A stretch of DNA of 64,000 nucleotides from assembly GCA_964562685.1 (NCBI GenBank), contig CAZLUP010000011.1, positions 26,747 to 90,746 of the forward strand. Reading direction: 5' to 3'. The position numbers and the translations under genes are program-made. The notes beneath the pieces are model-generated. The model did not search any database, was not told the DNA's origin, and saw only the letters and a program-made list of their open reading frames with translations. Below, one piece after another: positions 1 through 8,474 of this stretch; positions within the stretch are counted from its first letter, which is position 1, and each line of letters opens with the position of its first letter. The DNA comes from Stanieria sp964562685. GTDB taxonomy: Bacteria; Cyanobacteriota; Cyanobacteriia; Cyanobacteriales; Xenococcaceae.

Positions 1-441
1 TTGACTGACTTTTTTAATAAGTATCTTTATACAACTGTTGAGTTACCTTTTGCAGAATATCTCGAACCTTTTGGCTTATATATTAAACCAATTGTAGAAG
101 AAGAACCAGTTCCTTATTTAGGCATAAAAGTACAAGCAGAAAATAGTAAGGAAGTTATTAAGTTTGTTGAAGCCAATTCACCCGCAGCAAGCGCAGGAAT
201 TGATGCCGATCATGAACTACTTGCGATCGATGGAATTAGAGTAACTTCTCAATCTTTAAACGAACGTCTCAAAGACTACCAAGTTGGTGATATCATTCAA
301 GTCACTGTCTTCGATCAAGACGAACTTAAAACCTTATCTGTTACCCTAGCTCAACCACAACCAACTCGCTATGAAATTGTGCGGATGGACAATATTTCTG
401 AAGTACAACAACAAAATTTATCGGGATGGTTAGGTAACTAG
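1..441 (+). CDS. M61-family (glycyl aminopeptidase-like) metallopeptidase, C-terminal fragment
   Basis: This is the last 146 residues of a larger protein cut by the window edge; the TTG at base 1 is unlikely to be its real start. It reads as the tail of a cyanobacterial M61 peptidase: a short helical stretch (FFNKYLYTTVELPFAEYL, residues 4-21) that normally follows the catalytic domain, then a PDZ domain at about residues 39-118 with the carboxylate-binding loop YLGIKV and the ANSPAASAGI turn typical of PDZ folds. The zinc motif (HExxH) would lie upstream, outside the window. The family call rests on the order of these two elements and on overall resemblance; a different PDZ-bearing protease remains possible. 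Confidence 0.7.
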   Translation: MTDFFNKYLYTTVELPFAEYLEPFGLYIKPIVEEEPVPYLGIKVQAENSKEVIKFVEANSPAASAGIDADHELLAIDGIRVTSQSLNERLKDYQVGDIIQVTVFDQDELKTLSVTLAQPQPTRYEIVRMDNISEVQQQNLSGWLGN

Positions 442-560
442 CAAAATTAGTAAAGTAAAGATCGCGATGAGGATGTCTGAGAAGTTTAAAATGTTTAATT
501 TCCCAACATTCTCTCTAACTCAAGCAAGCGATCGCTATACGATCATAAAATATCACTTGA

Positions 561-1475
561 ATGATGCATAATTTTCTTCCGATTGCCTATTTTCAAAACC
601 AATTTGTTCCTTTTGAATCAGCTAATATTTCTATTGCTACCCATGCTTTACACTATGGAACGGGAGCATTTGGTGGCTTAAGAGGTATTCCTGACCCAGA
701 AAATGATCAACAAATTTTATTATTTAGATTAGATCGTCATTGTCAACGACTGAGTAGCAGTGCGAAGTTTCTTAACTACAATTTGCCTGCGGATAAAATC
801 GAACAAATCATTACTGAGTTTGTTCAAAAAAATCAACCAAAAACATCTTTTTATATTCGTCCCTTTGTATATACTTCCGATTTAGGAATTGCACCTAGAT
901 TACATAATATTCAGAAAGACTTTTTTGTTTATGGTTTAGAATTAGGTGATTATTTATCCCCCGAAGGAATTAATTGTCGAATTAGTTCTTGGCATCGTCA
1001 AGAAGACCGCAGCTTACCTTTAAGAGGTAAAATTAGTGGGGCATATATTACTTCTTCCTTAGCAAAAACTGAAGCGGTAGAATCGGGATTTGATGAAGCA
1101 ATTTTATTAAATTCTCAAGGCAAAGTTTGTGAAGCTTCAGGGATGAATATCTTTGTCGTGAGAAATGGCAAATTAATTACTCCTGGTTTCGACCAAGATA
1201 TTTTAGAAGGTATTACTAGAGATAGTGTAATCACCATTGCCAAAGATTTGGGTATCGAAATAATCGAACGTCCAGTAGATAAGACTGAATTATTAATTGC
1301 TGACGAAGTATTTTTAAGCGGTACTGCTGCCAAAATTACGCCAGTAAAAAGAATTGAAAACTATCATCTTCCCGAACAAAAACCAATTACAGAAAAACTG
1401 AGAGAAAAATTAACAGCGATTACCGAAAATCGCGATTCAAACTATCAGCAATGGGTGTATAAAGTTAAAATTTAA
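561..1475 (+). CDS. ilvE: Branched-chain-amino-acid aminotransferase
   Basis: A 304-residue class IV PLP aminotransferase that interconverts branched-chain 2-oxo acids and leucine, isoleucine or valine with glutamate as amino donor. The N-terminal block with ALHYGTGAFGGLRG, the catalytic-lysine region LRGKISGAYI, the EASGMNIF block and the C-terminal LSGTAAKITPV phosphate-binding segment are all present in the family order and at full length. The start ATGATG at 561 gives the usual N terminus (ending ...FVPFESANISIATHALHYG). It stands alone on the plus strand. IlvA, the entry enzyme of isoleucine synthesis, is also in this window but about 43 kb away. A D-amino-acid transaminase or 4-amino-4-deoxychorismate lyase is less likely given the length and motifs. 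Confidence 0.9.
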   Translation: MMHNFLPIAYFQNQFVPFESANISIATHALHYGTGAFGGLRGIPDPENDQQILLFRLDRHCQRLSSSAKFLNYNLPADKIEQIITEFVQKNQPKTSFYIRPFVYTSDLGIAPRLHNIQKDFFVYGLELGDYLSPEGINCRISSWHRQEDRSLPLRGKISGAYITSSLAKTEAVESGFDEAILLNSQGKVCEASGMNIFVVRNGKLITPGFDQDILEGITRDSVITIAKDLGIEIIERPVDKTELLIADEVFLSGTAAKITPVKRIENYHLPEQKPITEKLREKLTAITENRDSNYQQWVYKVKI

Positions 1476-1685
1476 ATCTTTTAAATTATATCTTTGAGTG
1501 CAATTTTGGATAATTTGTGGCTCTTGCCAATAATTTTCTTTGATTCTAAAGTAAGAAAATAATTTGACAAGTCAAAGAATTGGGATTTAGTTCAAAGCAA
1601 GATTAGTTGTTAAAAATCAACTAGTAGAAAAATTATTTGAATAATATGATAGTTTTTTTATGACTACAGACAAACAAAATAATTC

Positions 1686-1861
1686 ATGGGTTTATTTACT
1701 AAAACTAATAATAATTTAAGCCTAAAATATATAGATTTATTTTGTGGTATCGGTGGTTTTAGGCTCGCAACAGAATTACAGAGTTTTGCCAAGAAAGAAA
1801 TTATACAGAAATTCAGCCATCTGAATTATGGCAAACAAAAATAGCTGTTTCAAATACTTAA
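1686..1861 (+). pseudogene. Relic of a cytosine-5 DNA methyltransferase
   Basis: An ATG at 1686 opens a 52-codon reading frame ending at 1844 that contains YIDLFCGIGGFRLA, an excellent match to motif I (the AdoMet-binding FxGxG loop) of C5-cytosine DNA methyltransferases. The catalytic PCQ loop (motif IV), motifs VI-VIII and the target-recognition domain are missing. In the +2 frame relative to this one the sequence continues without a stop from about 1780 as TEFCQERNYTEIQPSELWQ... and ends KIAVSNT at 1861; PVSNT/PVSDT is typical of motif X, so the relic may join the start and end of the gene after an internal deletion and a frameshift. The rest of the 442-bp gap between ilvE and moaE (1476-1917) is AT-rich with no other gene seen. 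Confidence 0.75.
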
Positions 1862-1917
1862 ATTTTTAACTAAATTTATAATCAAAACAACCAATAGTAA
1901 ACAATTAAATAATCAAG

Positions 1918-2397
1918 ATGAATCTTACTCAGCTTAACTTCCCCAATCAAACCAAAACTCATCCTCAAGACAATTTTGCCATTACTTTTGCACCCTTATC
2001 CCTAGAAGAAGTTTATCGACTAGCAGACGATCCTGCTAATGGCGCAGTGATAGTGATGAGTGGTACAGTACGCAATCAAACTGGTGGTAAGCAAGTCTTA
2101 TCTTTAGAATATCAGGCTTATGAACCAATGGCGATCGCGGTATTTCGCTCGATTGCAGCCCAAATTCGTCAACAATGGCAAGCTACTAATCGAGTAGTCA
2201 TCCATCATCGTGTCGGACATTTAGAGATAGGAGATATTAGTGTTTTAGTGGCAGTCGGTTGTCCCCATCGTGCCGAAGCGTTTGAAGCCTGTCGTTATGC
2301 CATTGATACCCTTAAACATAATGCCCCAATTTGGAAAAAAGAGTATTTTCAAGAAGCTGATGGGCAAATTACCACTCAATGGGTAAATTGTTGTTGA
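1918..2397 (+). CDS. moaE: Molybdopterin synthase catalytic subunit MoaE
   Basis: A 159-residue protein that, with the thiocarboxylated MoaD subunit, converts precursor Z (cyclic pyranopterin monophosphate) to molybdopterin. Family landmarks are present: GAVIVMSGTVRNQTGGKQV near the N terminus, LEYQAYEPMA, HHRVGHLEIGDISVLVAV, and the catalytic-lysine region PIWKKEYF close to the C terminus. About 25 residues precede the conserved core, slightly longer than usual, so a later start is conceivable, but there is no better-placed ATG with an obvious ribosome site. No moaD or other molybdenum-cofactor gene is adjacent. It converges with the FHA-ferredoxin gene only 24 bp away. Confidence 0.92.
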   Translation: MNLTQLNFPNQTKTHPQDNFAITFAPLSLEEVYRLADDPANGAVIVMSGTVRNQTGGKQVLSLEYQAYEPMAIAVFRSIAAQIRQQWQATNRVVIHHRVGHLEIGDISVLVAVGCPHRAEAFEACRYAIDTLKHNAPIWKKEYFQEADGQITTQWVNCC

Positions 2398-2421
2398 GTC
2401 TAAATCTTTTTACTTTAAGCT

Positions 2422-4176
2422 TCAAATATCTAATCTCACTTTTCCGACTGGTTTAGCCAGACAAGTTAAAATATAGCCTTCTTCACAATCAACAACATCA
2501 TCATCATCGTAAACTACCTCTCCTGATAATTTTTTAACCTTACAATGACCACAAAGCCCCATACCACAACCATGAGGTAGAGTGACATTTTGAGCTTGGG
2601 CTGCTTCTAAAATAGAAGAATCGCGATCTCGCCCTTGGCGAGGCGCGAAGCGATCGCAACTAATAGCTTGACCAGATTTAGCCAACCAAACTATTGGTGC
2701 TGGAGTATTATTTTTGGGAGTGGCAGCAACTGAATTATTTTGAGAAGGAAAAGGAATTACTTCAGTACTAACAGCTTTACCAGAAGTAGGCAGAATTGAA
2801 AGAGGAGGAAGATGATGAGCTTCACAAGCTGATGAAGAGGAGTGTCTAGGGACTTGAGAGTTAAAATTTGATTCTAGCTTTTTGCTTCGATTAATCTCGT
2901 TAGAAGAAACCTGACTATTTTGAATTTTTGGAGTAAGAAAAGATTCAGTTGCAGATAAAGCAGTACTAACTCTTGAAATTGGTAATTGAGCTACCGAATT
3001 AGCAAATTTTTGTTCTCGTTCAATATCACAGCTTTCTTCATAATAGTTTTCCATCGGAAAATCCATCTCTTCTAATGAAGATTTAACTGAGGTTAAAAAA
3101 GAATTCGATCCGCAGACATAAACATGACGTTCCTCAAAATCTGGCGCAATCATAGATAACATTGAGGTATTTAAGCGACCGGTATAACCGAACCAAGCTT
3201 TACTTAATTCGGGACGAGTAATCGTAACTGCTAGTTTAAAGTTAGGATATCTAGCTGCCATCAATTCTAATTCAGAACGAAAAATCACATCCTGAGGACT
3301 ACGCGCACTATGACAAAAGATAATATCTACTTCAGAAACAGTATCACAAAGCCAGCGAGACATCGACATCAGGGGATTAATTCCACTACCAGCCGAAATG
3401 AATAGTAATTTGGGGGCGGGATTAGTAAAACAACTAAATTTGCCTATTGGTCCTTTAATTTTAACTTTATTGCCGATTTTAAGCTGGTCATGCAACCAAT
3501 TACTCACTAAATCTGATGATTGATTGGGTTGTTCGGTAGAGGTAGAAACTCGTTTAACGGTGAGATCGAGAGTATGAGGGCGAGAAGGCGAGGAAGAAAT
3601 CGAATAAGAACGTTTAATCGGTTTGCCATCAATTTCTAGTTTAAGAGTAATAAATTGCCCTGGTTGATAAGTAAATAAAACTGGCGGTTCAGCTACAAAC
3701 CTAAAAGTTTTGACATCATCAGTTTCTGAAATAATTTGCACGCAACGAACTATAAGTTCTCCTTTAGTCCAACGATTAATAGATGTAGGTTCGATGGTTG
3801 CTAAAGGCATATAGTTTTTAGGAGTAGATGGATTAGGAGGGGTACTAATGTTAATTTCACTAACTGATTTAATCCATAAAAGATGAGAACCAAGATTCAG
3901 ACTATCAGAAGGATTGAGGGGATAATTTTGATTAACTGTGGTCAATTCATTATTGAGCCTCGAACCATTTCTACTGCCAAGATCGGTATAGTAATAGTTA
4001 CCATTTTTAAAAGTGATTTTGCCGTGAATTCTACTAACTAGGGAATCTTGCAGTACGATACAACAGCGTTCCTCTCTGCCAATCAAACATTCCTGATTGA
4101 GCATTTTTTCAGGCGTAATATAAATAGTGGTAATTTTTTGGGGTTGTTTGCTGTTGACAATAATAATTTCTGGCAT
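2422..4176 (-). CDS. FHA domain - flavin/NAD reductase - 2Fe-2S ferredoxin fusion protein
   Basis: A three-part protein. An FHA phosphothreonine-binding domain occupies roughly the first 110 residues (GREERCC...LVSRIHGKI...DLGSRNGSRLN). A ferredoxin-NADP-reductase-like module follows, with the FAD signature RSYSISSSPS and an NAD-binding half containing SAGSGINPLMSM and the terminal YVCGSNSFL block. After a Ser/Pro-rich linker of about 100 residues comes a plant-type 2Fe-2S domain with HGCGMGLCGHC and a final ILTC (Cx4Cx2C plus a distal Cys). The reductase-ferredoxin order resembles hybrid-cluster-protein reductases and vanillate-type reductases; adding FHA suggests phosphorylation-dependent docking of an electron-transfer enzyme (inference). 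I prefer the ATG at 4176: AAGGA lies about 7 bases before it, whereas the upstream ATG at 4206 lacks such a site. No hybrid-cluster protein is adjacent. Confidence 0.85.
   Translation of the reverse strand: MPEIIIVNSKQPQKITTIYITPEKMLNQECLIGREERCCIVLQDSLVSRIHGKITFKNGNYYYTDLGSRNGSRLNNELTTVNQNYPLNPSDSLNLGSHLLWIKSVSEINISTPPNPSTPKNYMPLATIEPTSINRWTKGELIVRCVQIISETDDVKTFRFVAEPPVLFTYQPGQFITLKLEIDGKPIKRSYSISSSPSRPHTLDLTVKRVSTSTEQPNQSSDLVSNWLHDQLKIGNKVKIKGPIGKFSCFTNPAPKLLFISAGSGINPLMSMSRWLCDTVSEVDIIFCHSARSPQDVIFRSELELMAARYPNFKLAVTITRPELSKAWFGYTGRLNTSMLSMIAPDFEERHVYVCGSNSFLTSVKSSLEEMDFPMENYYEESCDIEREQKFANSVAQLPISRVSTALSATESFLTPKIQNSQVSSNEINRSKKLESNFNSQVPRHSSSSACEAHHLPPLSILPTSGKAVSTEVIPFPSQNNSVAATPKNNTPAPIVWLAKSGQAISCDRFAPRQGRDRDSSILEAAQAQNVTLPHGCGMGLCGHCKVKKLSGEVVYDDDDVVDCEEGYILTCLAKPVGKVRLDI
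2623..2657. repeat. 35-bp GC-rich repeat inserted in frame in the FHA-ferredoxin gene
   Basis: This 35-bp stretch matches the intergenic copy at 39416-39450 at 29 of 35 positions (shared core TCGCC..TGGCGAGGCGC). It includes the inverted segment CTCGCC..GGCGAG and ends in a HIP1 octamer. In the gene it encodes the basic insert CDRFAPRQGRDRD between the first strand and first helix of the 2Fe-2S domain. Confidence 0.75.
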
Positions 4177-4339
4177 CGGTTTTTCCTTAAGATGTTTTGG
4201 GGGCAAAAAAAAGATAGGTATTAAATTGTTAGTGGATTATTTTAGTTGAGATGAACTAAAGTGTAATTTAGTTGTTTGAATGTTATCTCAATCAAAAGGT
4301 TTATATTGCTATTACGTTAAAGTAGCCAAAAATTATGCA

Positions 4340-5071
4340 TTATCTACTTAAAGCAATTTCTGTTGAATCTTGACAGCGTATTTGAAGTTCAGTGACAAGC
4401 GACATCAACTGTTCGATGGTAAAAGATTGATATTTTTCTTGTCTTAAAAGATGTAGTAACTTCTCTAAAGTAGAAGTCCCTGCATGAGATTGATTGAAAA
4501 TATTAAAAGCAGTTTCTTTAACAAGCTCGTTAATTAAGGATTCGCTTAGTAAAAGATGGGCTTGAGTTTTCGCTAATTGAGAATTGAGTTGATTGAGAGC
4601 ATAAAGACTAGCAGCTTGAATAACAGGATTAGATTCTTGTAATAATTCTCTGAGAACTTGTTCTGTTACTGCTGAAGTCAGATAAGTTTTGCCTAACGGA
4701 TTGGTTTGTTCTCTAACAAATGCTATCAATTCGCGTTCACAGGGATGAAAATCAGGATGTAATTCTTGAAAAATTGCTCGACTAAGACGTTGTTGCCAAT
4801 GAGTAGTTTGAGCTTGAAAAATTAGAGTTATTGCCTCTCTAGCTAAAATACCAATGCGTCTAGCTAACTGTATTACTTCTGGTTCATCATCAAGCATTTC
4901 TAAAATAGCTAGTAAAGAGGTAATGATTAGTTGTTGTTTAGTTAAAAGAAATTTACGCAACAATACAAACACAGGATTATGATCTTGAAATCTTAGATTG
5001 TTTAAAATTTGATAGCGAGAAGCCTCTACTTCTAAAAGTGCTAATAATTTTTCTGCCTCAAGAATGCTCAT
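4340..5071 (-). CDS. Hypothetical all-helical (HEAT-like) protein
   Basis: A 243-residue protein I do not recognise by name. It is predicted almost wholly helical, with leucine-rich amphipathic helices spaced in pairs (for example EQVLRELLQESNPVIQAASLYALNQL, about residues 137-161), reminiscent of HEAT or armadillo-like repeats. No signal peptide, membrane segment or catalytic motif is visible. It lies upstream of the FHA-ferredoxin gene on the same strand, separated by about 160 bp, so cotranscription is possible but not shown. A role as a scaffold or partner for that fusion protein would be speculation. The start ATG at 5071 is the only well-placed one. Confidence 0.6.
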   Translation of the reverse strand: MSILEAEKLLALLEVEASRYQILNNLRFQDHNPVFVLLRKFLLTKQQLIITSLLAILEMLDDEPEVIQLARRIGILAREAITLIFQAQTTHWQQRLSRAIFQELHPDFHPCERELIAFVREQTNPLGKTYLTSAVTEQVLRELLQESNPVIQAASLYALNQLNSQLAKTQAHLLLSESLINELVKETAFNIFNQSHAGTSTLEKLLHLLRQEKYQSFTIEQLMSLVTELQIRCQDSTEIALSR

Positions 5072-5252
5072 CCCCCAAATAATCCTTTTGTCACATAAAT
5101 TTTTTTTAGGGTGTACTGAAATGATTTATGCAGTTGTAGAGAGGTTAATATTAATTCTTTGTTGGTGATTAGTAACCAAGATTTGTTTTAGCTCTGAAAA
5201 TCATCATCTAAAAAAAACTTGACAAAAAAACATTTCCAAAGTATCCATGAAC

Positions 5253-5281
5253 TTGACATACACTTTTCACAGATTTGTCAT
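5253..5281 (+). promoter_or_regulatory. Candidate sigma-70 promoter for the 68-residue gene at 5328
   Basis: A perfect -35 TTGACA (5253-5258) is followed after 17 bases by TGTCAT (5276-5281), 4 of 6 to the -10 consensus. Another TTGACA occurs at 5219-5224. The downstream start codon is 47 bases away. Confidence 0.4.
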
Positions 5282-5327
5282 TTCGGTAAATTATTTTGAA
5301 AATGATCCTTGCAAATGAAAATAGATC

Positions 5328-5534
5328 ATGAATACACAAATCTCTAAAAGCTGGTGGCAACAATATCGGGAAGCTGCTCGTCGTTCTAGACTATACCAAG
5401 AAGTTTTAATCTTGTTGCACGGTCAACAAGATAAGGCTCAAAAACTAATTAACTTAGAAAAAAGTAAACATCCTGGTCACTTAGAAAGCTGGTATTTAGA
5501 TAAAGTTATTTACGAATTAACCAAAGAAGCCTAA
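5328..5534 (+). CDS. Small conserved-looking hypothetical protein (68 residues)
   Basis: A 68-residue soluble, basic, Trp/Tyr-containing protein (starts MNTQISKSWWQQYREAARRS, ends ...LTKEA) predicted as three helices. No domain is recognised. It is accepted as real because it has a strong promoter candidate upstream, an AT-rich untranslated leader, normal codon use and no gene on the other strand. It converges with the XPB-like helicase gene 32 bp downstream. Function unknown. Confidence 0.6.
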   Translation: MNTQISKSWWQQYREAARRSRLYQEVLILLHGQQDKAQKLINLEKSKHPGHLESWYLDKVIYELTKEA

Positions 5535-5565
5535 TTTTAAGCAAGGAGTTGAGAGCAATATTGGC

Positions 5566-7065
5566 TCACTCTGGTGATTGATTAGGATACCAAGAATTGG
5601 GTTTTTCGGCTGCCTTAAATTTTCTTCTAGGATTAATTTGATTAGAAGAAGGAAAAGACAGGAGTTCTAGTTGATGAGATGAAGTAGGTTGTTCTGGTGA
5701 TTCTCCTCTGCGACGTTGAGAGGTTTTTTCTTCGCTAGTATTTTCTGTAACTACTTCATAAAGAATTGCTTGTTTGTTTTGAATGTTTCCTTTTCGCAAG
5801 ACTCTGCCAAGTCGCTGAATATATTCTCTAGTCGAACCAGTTCCCGATAGAATAATGGCAATTCTGGCATCGGGTACGTCTACTCCTTCATTAAGGACGT
5901 GCGAAGCGATCAAAATTTTAAATTCTCCTGCTTTATAACGCTTCAGAATTTCATGTCGCTCTTTAACTGGAGTTTGATAAGTAATGGCAGGAATCAAAAA
6001 TTCTTGAGAAATACGATATACCGTAGCATTATCGTTAGTAAAAATCAGAATCTTTTCAGGATAATGTTTAGTAATTAGATCGACTAATACTCTTAATTTG
6101 GCATCTGTACCCAGAGCAATTTCTTTCGCTTCTCGATGAGCTAACATGGCTGCTCTTCCTTGTGGCGATCGCGTACTGGCTTGGACGAATAATTGCCAAC
6201 CTTCTAAACTTCCGAGTGAGATATTTGCTTGACGTAAAAAGTCGTTGCGAGTTTGGATCGCTCGATCATAGGTTTGCTGTTCTTTTTGGGATAATTTGAC
6301 TTTAATCTGAATGATTTTATGAGAGGCTAGAGTATTTCCAGCTAGTTCCTTGGCTGTTTTGCGATAAATTACTTTACCAATTAAAGTATCCAAAAAACGA
6401 TGGTTGCCATCGGTGCGTTCGGGGGTGGCAGTTAAACCTAAGCGATAAGGTGCGATCGCATATTCGGCAATGACTCGAAAAAAATCTGTCGGTAAATGAT
6501 GACATTCATCAAAGACAATTAAGGCATATTTATTACCTAAAGTTTCGGCGTGAATGGCTGCACTATTATAAGTAGCAATTAAAATTGGAGAGCGATCGCG
6601 AGAACCCCCGCCTAACAATCCTACTTCAACATCGGGAAAAGCCGATTCAATTTGAGCATACCACTGATGCATCAAGTCTAAAGTAGGAACGACTACTAAT
6701 GTAGTACGAGGAGTGGCTTGCATTGCCAGTTGAGCCAAATAAGTTTTTCCTCCCGCCGTAGGTAAAACTACGACTCCTTGTCGTTGAGATTGTTTCCAAG
6801 CGAGTAATGCTTCTTGTTGATGGGGATAGGGTTCGATTTCCACACAAGAATTCAATTCTAGGGCATAAAAATCCTTGGCATCATCAATAAATTGTGATTC
6901 TTCTGCTTGCAAAGCTTCTACCAAAGGACGATAGTAAATAGCTGGGATACGAAACTTTTCAATGCGATCGTCCCAAATGGCATATTCTAGCCATAACTTA
7001 CCTCTTGGTGGAGGATGCAGAATCAAAGTACCTCGGTCAAATTTTAATTGGGAGATGCGAGGCAT
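5566..7065 (-). CDS. XPB/Ssl2-like superfamily 2 DNA helicase
   Basis: A 499-residue SF2 ATPase. Motif Q/I region: PYPHQQEALLAW and VVVLPTAGGKTYLA (Walker A, near residue 100); motif II is DECHH in LIVFDECHH, the DExH form with His rather than DEAD; motif III is LGLTATPER; the second RecA domain carries ILIASHVLNEGVDVP (motif V) and EYIQRLGRVLRKG (motif VI). The order and the DECH box fit bacterial XPB/UvsW-type helicases, which unwind or anneal DNA during repair and recombination. About 45 residues past the helicase core are polar and probably disordered. Whether it partners with a Bax1-like nuclease cannot be told here; none is adjacent. A helicase of the RIG-I/Type III restriction type is the main alternative. 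Confidence 0.87.
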   Translation of the reverse strand: MPRISQLKFDRGTLILHPPPRGKLWLEYAIWDDRIEKFRIPAIYYRPLVEALQAEESQFIDDAKDFYALELNSCVEIEPYPHQQEALLAWKQSQRQGVVVLPTAGGKTYLAQLAMQATPRTTLVVVPTLDLMHQWYAQIESAFPDVEVGLLGGGSRDRSPILIATYNSAAIHAETLGNKYALIVFDECHHLPTDFFRVIAEYAIAPYRLGLTATPERTDGNHRFLDTLIGKVIYRKTAKELAGNTLASHKIIQIKVKLSQKEQQTYDRAIQTRNDFLRQANISLGSLEGWQLFVQASTRSPQGRAAMLAHREAKEIALGTDAKLRVLVDLITKHYPEKILIFTNDNATVYRISQEFLIPAITYQTPVKERHEILKRYKAGEFKILIASHVLNEGVDVPDARIAIILSGTGSTREYIQRLGRVLRKGNIQNKQAILYEVVTENTSEEKTSQRRRGESPEQPTSSHQLELLSFPSSNQINPRRKFKAAEKPNSWYPNQSPE

Positions 7066-7130
7066 ATCTAAGTTAACAGTTGTGACTAATAGTTGTTTGT
7101 CATTTGTGTGCTAGTATCTTCGGCGATTAA

Positions 7131-7160
7131 ATGACCAATGACCAATGACCAATGACTAAT
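7131..7160. repeat. Heptanucleotide tandem repeat ATGACCA
   Basis: Four consecutive 7-bp units, ATGACCA three times and then ATGACTA, plus AT. This is the short tandem repeated repetitive (STRR) style common in cyanobacterial intergenic DNA. It lies between the helicase start and the response regulator stop. Confidence 0.85.
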
Positions 7161-7213
7161 TATTAGTTTAAATCAACTGTTTACTCTTAATTGTTTCTTG
7201 ACTGATAAACTTG

Positions 7214-8260
7214 TTAATTAACTTTACTGGTATTGGCTTCGGATGAATTAGTGTCATGCCAATTAGAAACGAATACCCAACTAGCCAAACTAAGAGACAT
7301 GGCAGCAGTTAAAATAGCTGCGATCGTACTATTACGTAGCATTCGCATTTGTTTGTCAATATCGCGAAAAGAAGCTCTAACTGGGTTAATTACTGTCATT
7401 AATTCATTACGATATTTGATTTCAAATTCTTCTAAAGAAGGGCGCATTTCATCTCGTTGCACTGCCCATTCTTGTAAAGCAGCTCTTTGACGCGACCAAT
7501 CTTCTAAAGCATTTGCTAATTGAGTGTCTAATTCCCTTCTCAAATTAACTATTTGTTGATTTATTTGAGAGCTTAAATTGCGATTAGTTTCACTCATTTG
7601 GCTTTGTAACTCTAAGGCTTCACTCCGTAATGATTCCCAAGTATTACTATTAATATTTTCTAACTGAATTAAGCGTTGATCGTATTTAGCTATTTGATCT
7701 ATTAGTGAGTTTTCTATTTCACTCAAACGTTGTTGAGTTATATGGTCAAAGTTATGAGTCTGCTTGAGTGATTCTAAAGAAAATTTCACTTCTTCTAATT
7801 GTTTTTGGAACTTGTGACGATAAGTTTCTATCAACTCTTCGAGTTTGGTTTTAAGGGCAATGACACTATCATCACTGGTAGGTACAGAAGGAGTTTGATT
7901 ATGATAAACCGAACGAATTTTATGAGCTAATTCTTCAGCCGTAGTATTTTTGAGTAGATAACCTTTAGCACCAGCTTTTAAAGATTTTCCTAAATAATTA
8001 TCGTCATCGTGCGCGCTTAAAAAAATCACTTTAACTTGAGGAAAACGCTCACAGATAATTTTGGTAGCATTTAAGCCATTCATGCCTGGCATATCGATGT
8101 CCATTAAGACAATATCAGGTTGAAGCATTTCGACTTTATCAAGAGCTTCTTCACCATTATGAGCTACTCCGATCACCTGAAAATCTTGTTCTACTTCTAG
8201 CCAAGTTTTTAGCACTTCACAGAGAAGAGCTTGGTCATCTACTAATAAAATACGAATCAT
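7214..8260 (-). CDS. Response regulator with coiled coil and C-terminal membrane anchor
   Basis: Residues 1-120 form a receiver domain close to the NarL/FixJ group: the acidic pair VDD at 7-9, phospho-acceptor Asp54 in VLMDIDMPGMNG, Ser82 (LSAHDDD) and Lys104 (YLLKNT). The DNA-binding HTH that normally follows is absent. In its place are about 180 residues of heptad-like, Gln/Glu/Arg-rich helix (roughly 130-300), then one hydrophobic segment (about residues 311-333, STIAAILTAAMSLSLASWVF) and a short polar tail. Output is therefore not transcriptional; a membrane-tethered coiled coil suggests control of assembly or of a membrane partner (inference). It is divergent from the NhaP-type antiporter gene, with about 215 bp between them. 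No kinase is adjacent. Confidence 0.85.
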   Translation of the reverse strand: MIRILLVDDQALLCEVLKTWLEVEQDFQVIGVAHNGEEALDKVEMLQPDIVLMDIDMPGMNGLNATKIICERFPQVKVIFLSAHDDDNYLGKSLKAGAKGYLLKNTTAEELAHKIRSVYHNQTPSVPTSDDSVIALKTKLEELIETYRHKFQKQLEEVKFSLESLKQTHNFDHITQQRLSEIENSLIDQIAKYDQRLIQLENINSNTWESLRSEALELQSQMSETNRNLSSQINQQIVNLRRELDTQLANALEDWSRQRAALQEWAVQRDEMRPSLEEFEIKYRNELMTVINPVRASFRDIDKQMRMLRNSTIAAILTAAMSLSLASWVFVSNWHDTNSSEANTSKVN

Positions 8261-8406
8261 TCAATATACCTGAACAAAATTTAGATAAATAATATATTTT
8301 AGGCTTGCACTATATCTTAAACGATCGCTTTAATGTTTTCTAGTCGAATGTCGATTATTCAATTATATGTAAAGATATTCATGATTTGGTCTGTAAAAAT
8401 AAGGTT

Positions 8407-8436
8407 TTGACAAACATTCTTAATTAAATAGATAGT
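8407..8436 (+). promoter_or_regulatory. Candidate promoter of the NhaP-type antiporter
   Basis: TTGACA at 8407-8412 is followed by an 18-base spacer and GATAGT (8431-8436, 4 of 6 to TATAAT), 38 bases before the start codon. TTAGGAG at 8461-8467 is the probable ribosome site. Confidence 0.35.
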
Positions 8437-8474
8437 AAATATATGTCGTTTTTTAAGACTTTAGGAGTGTTTTA

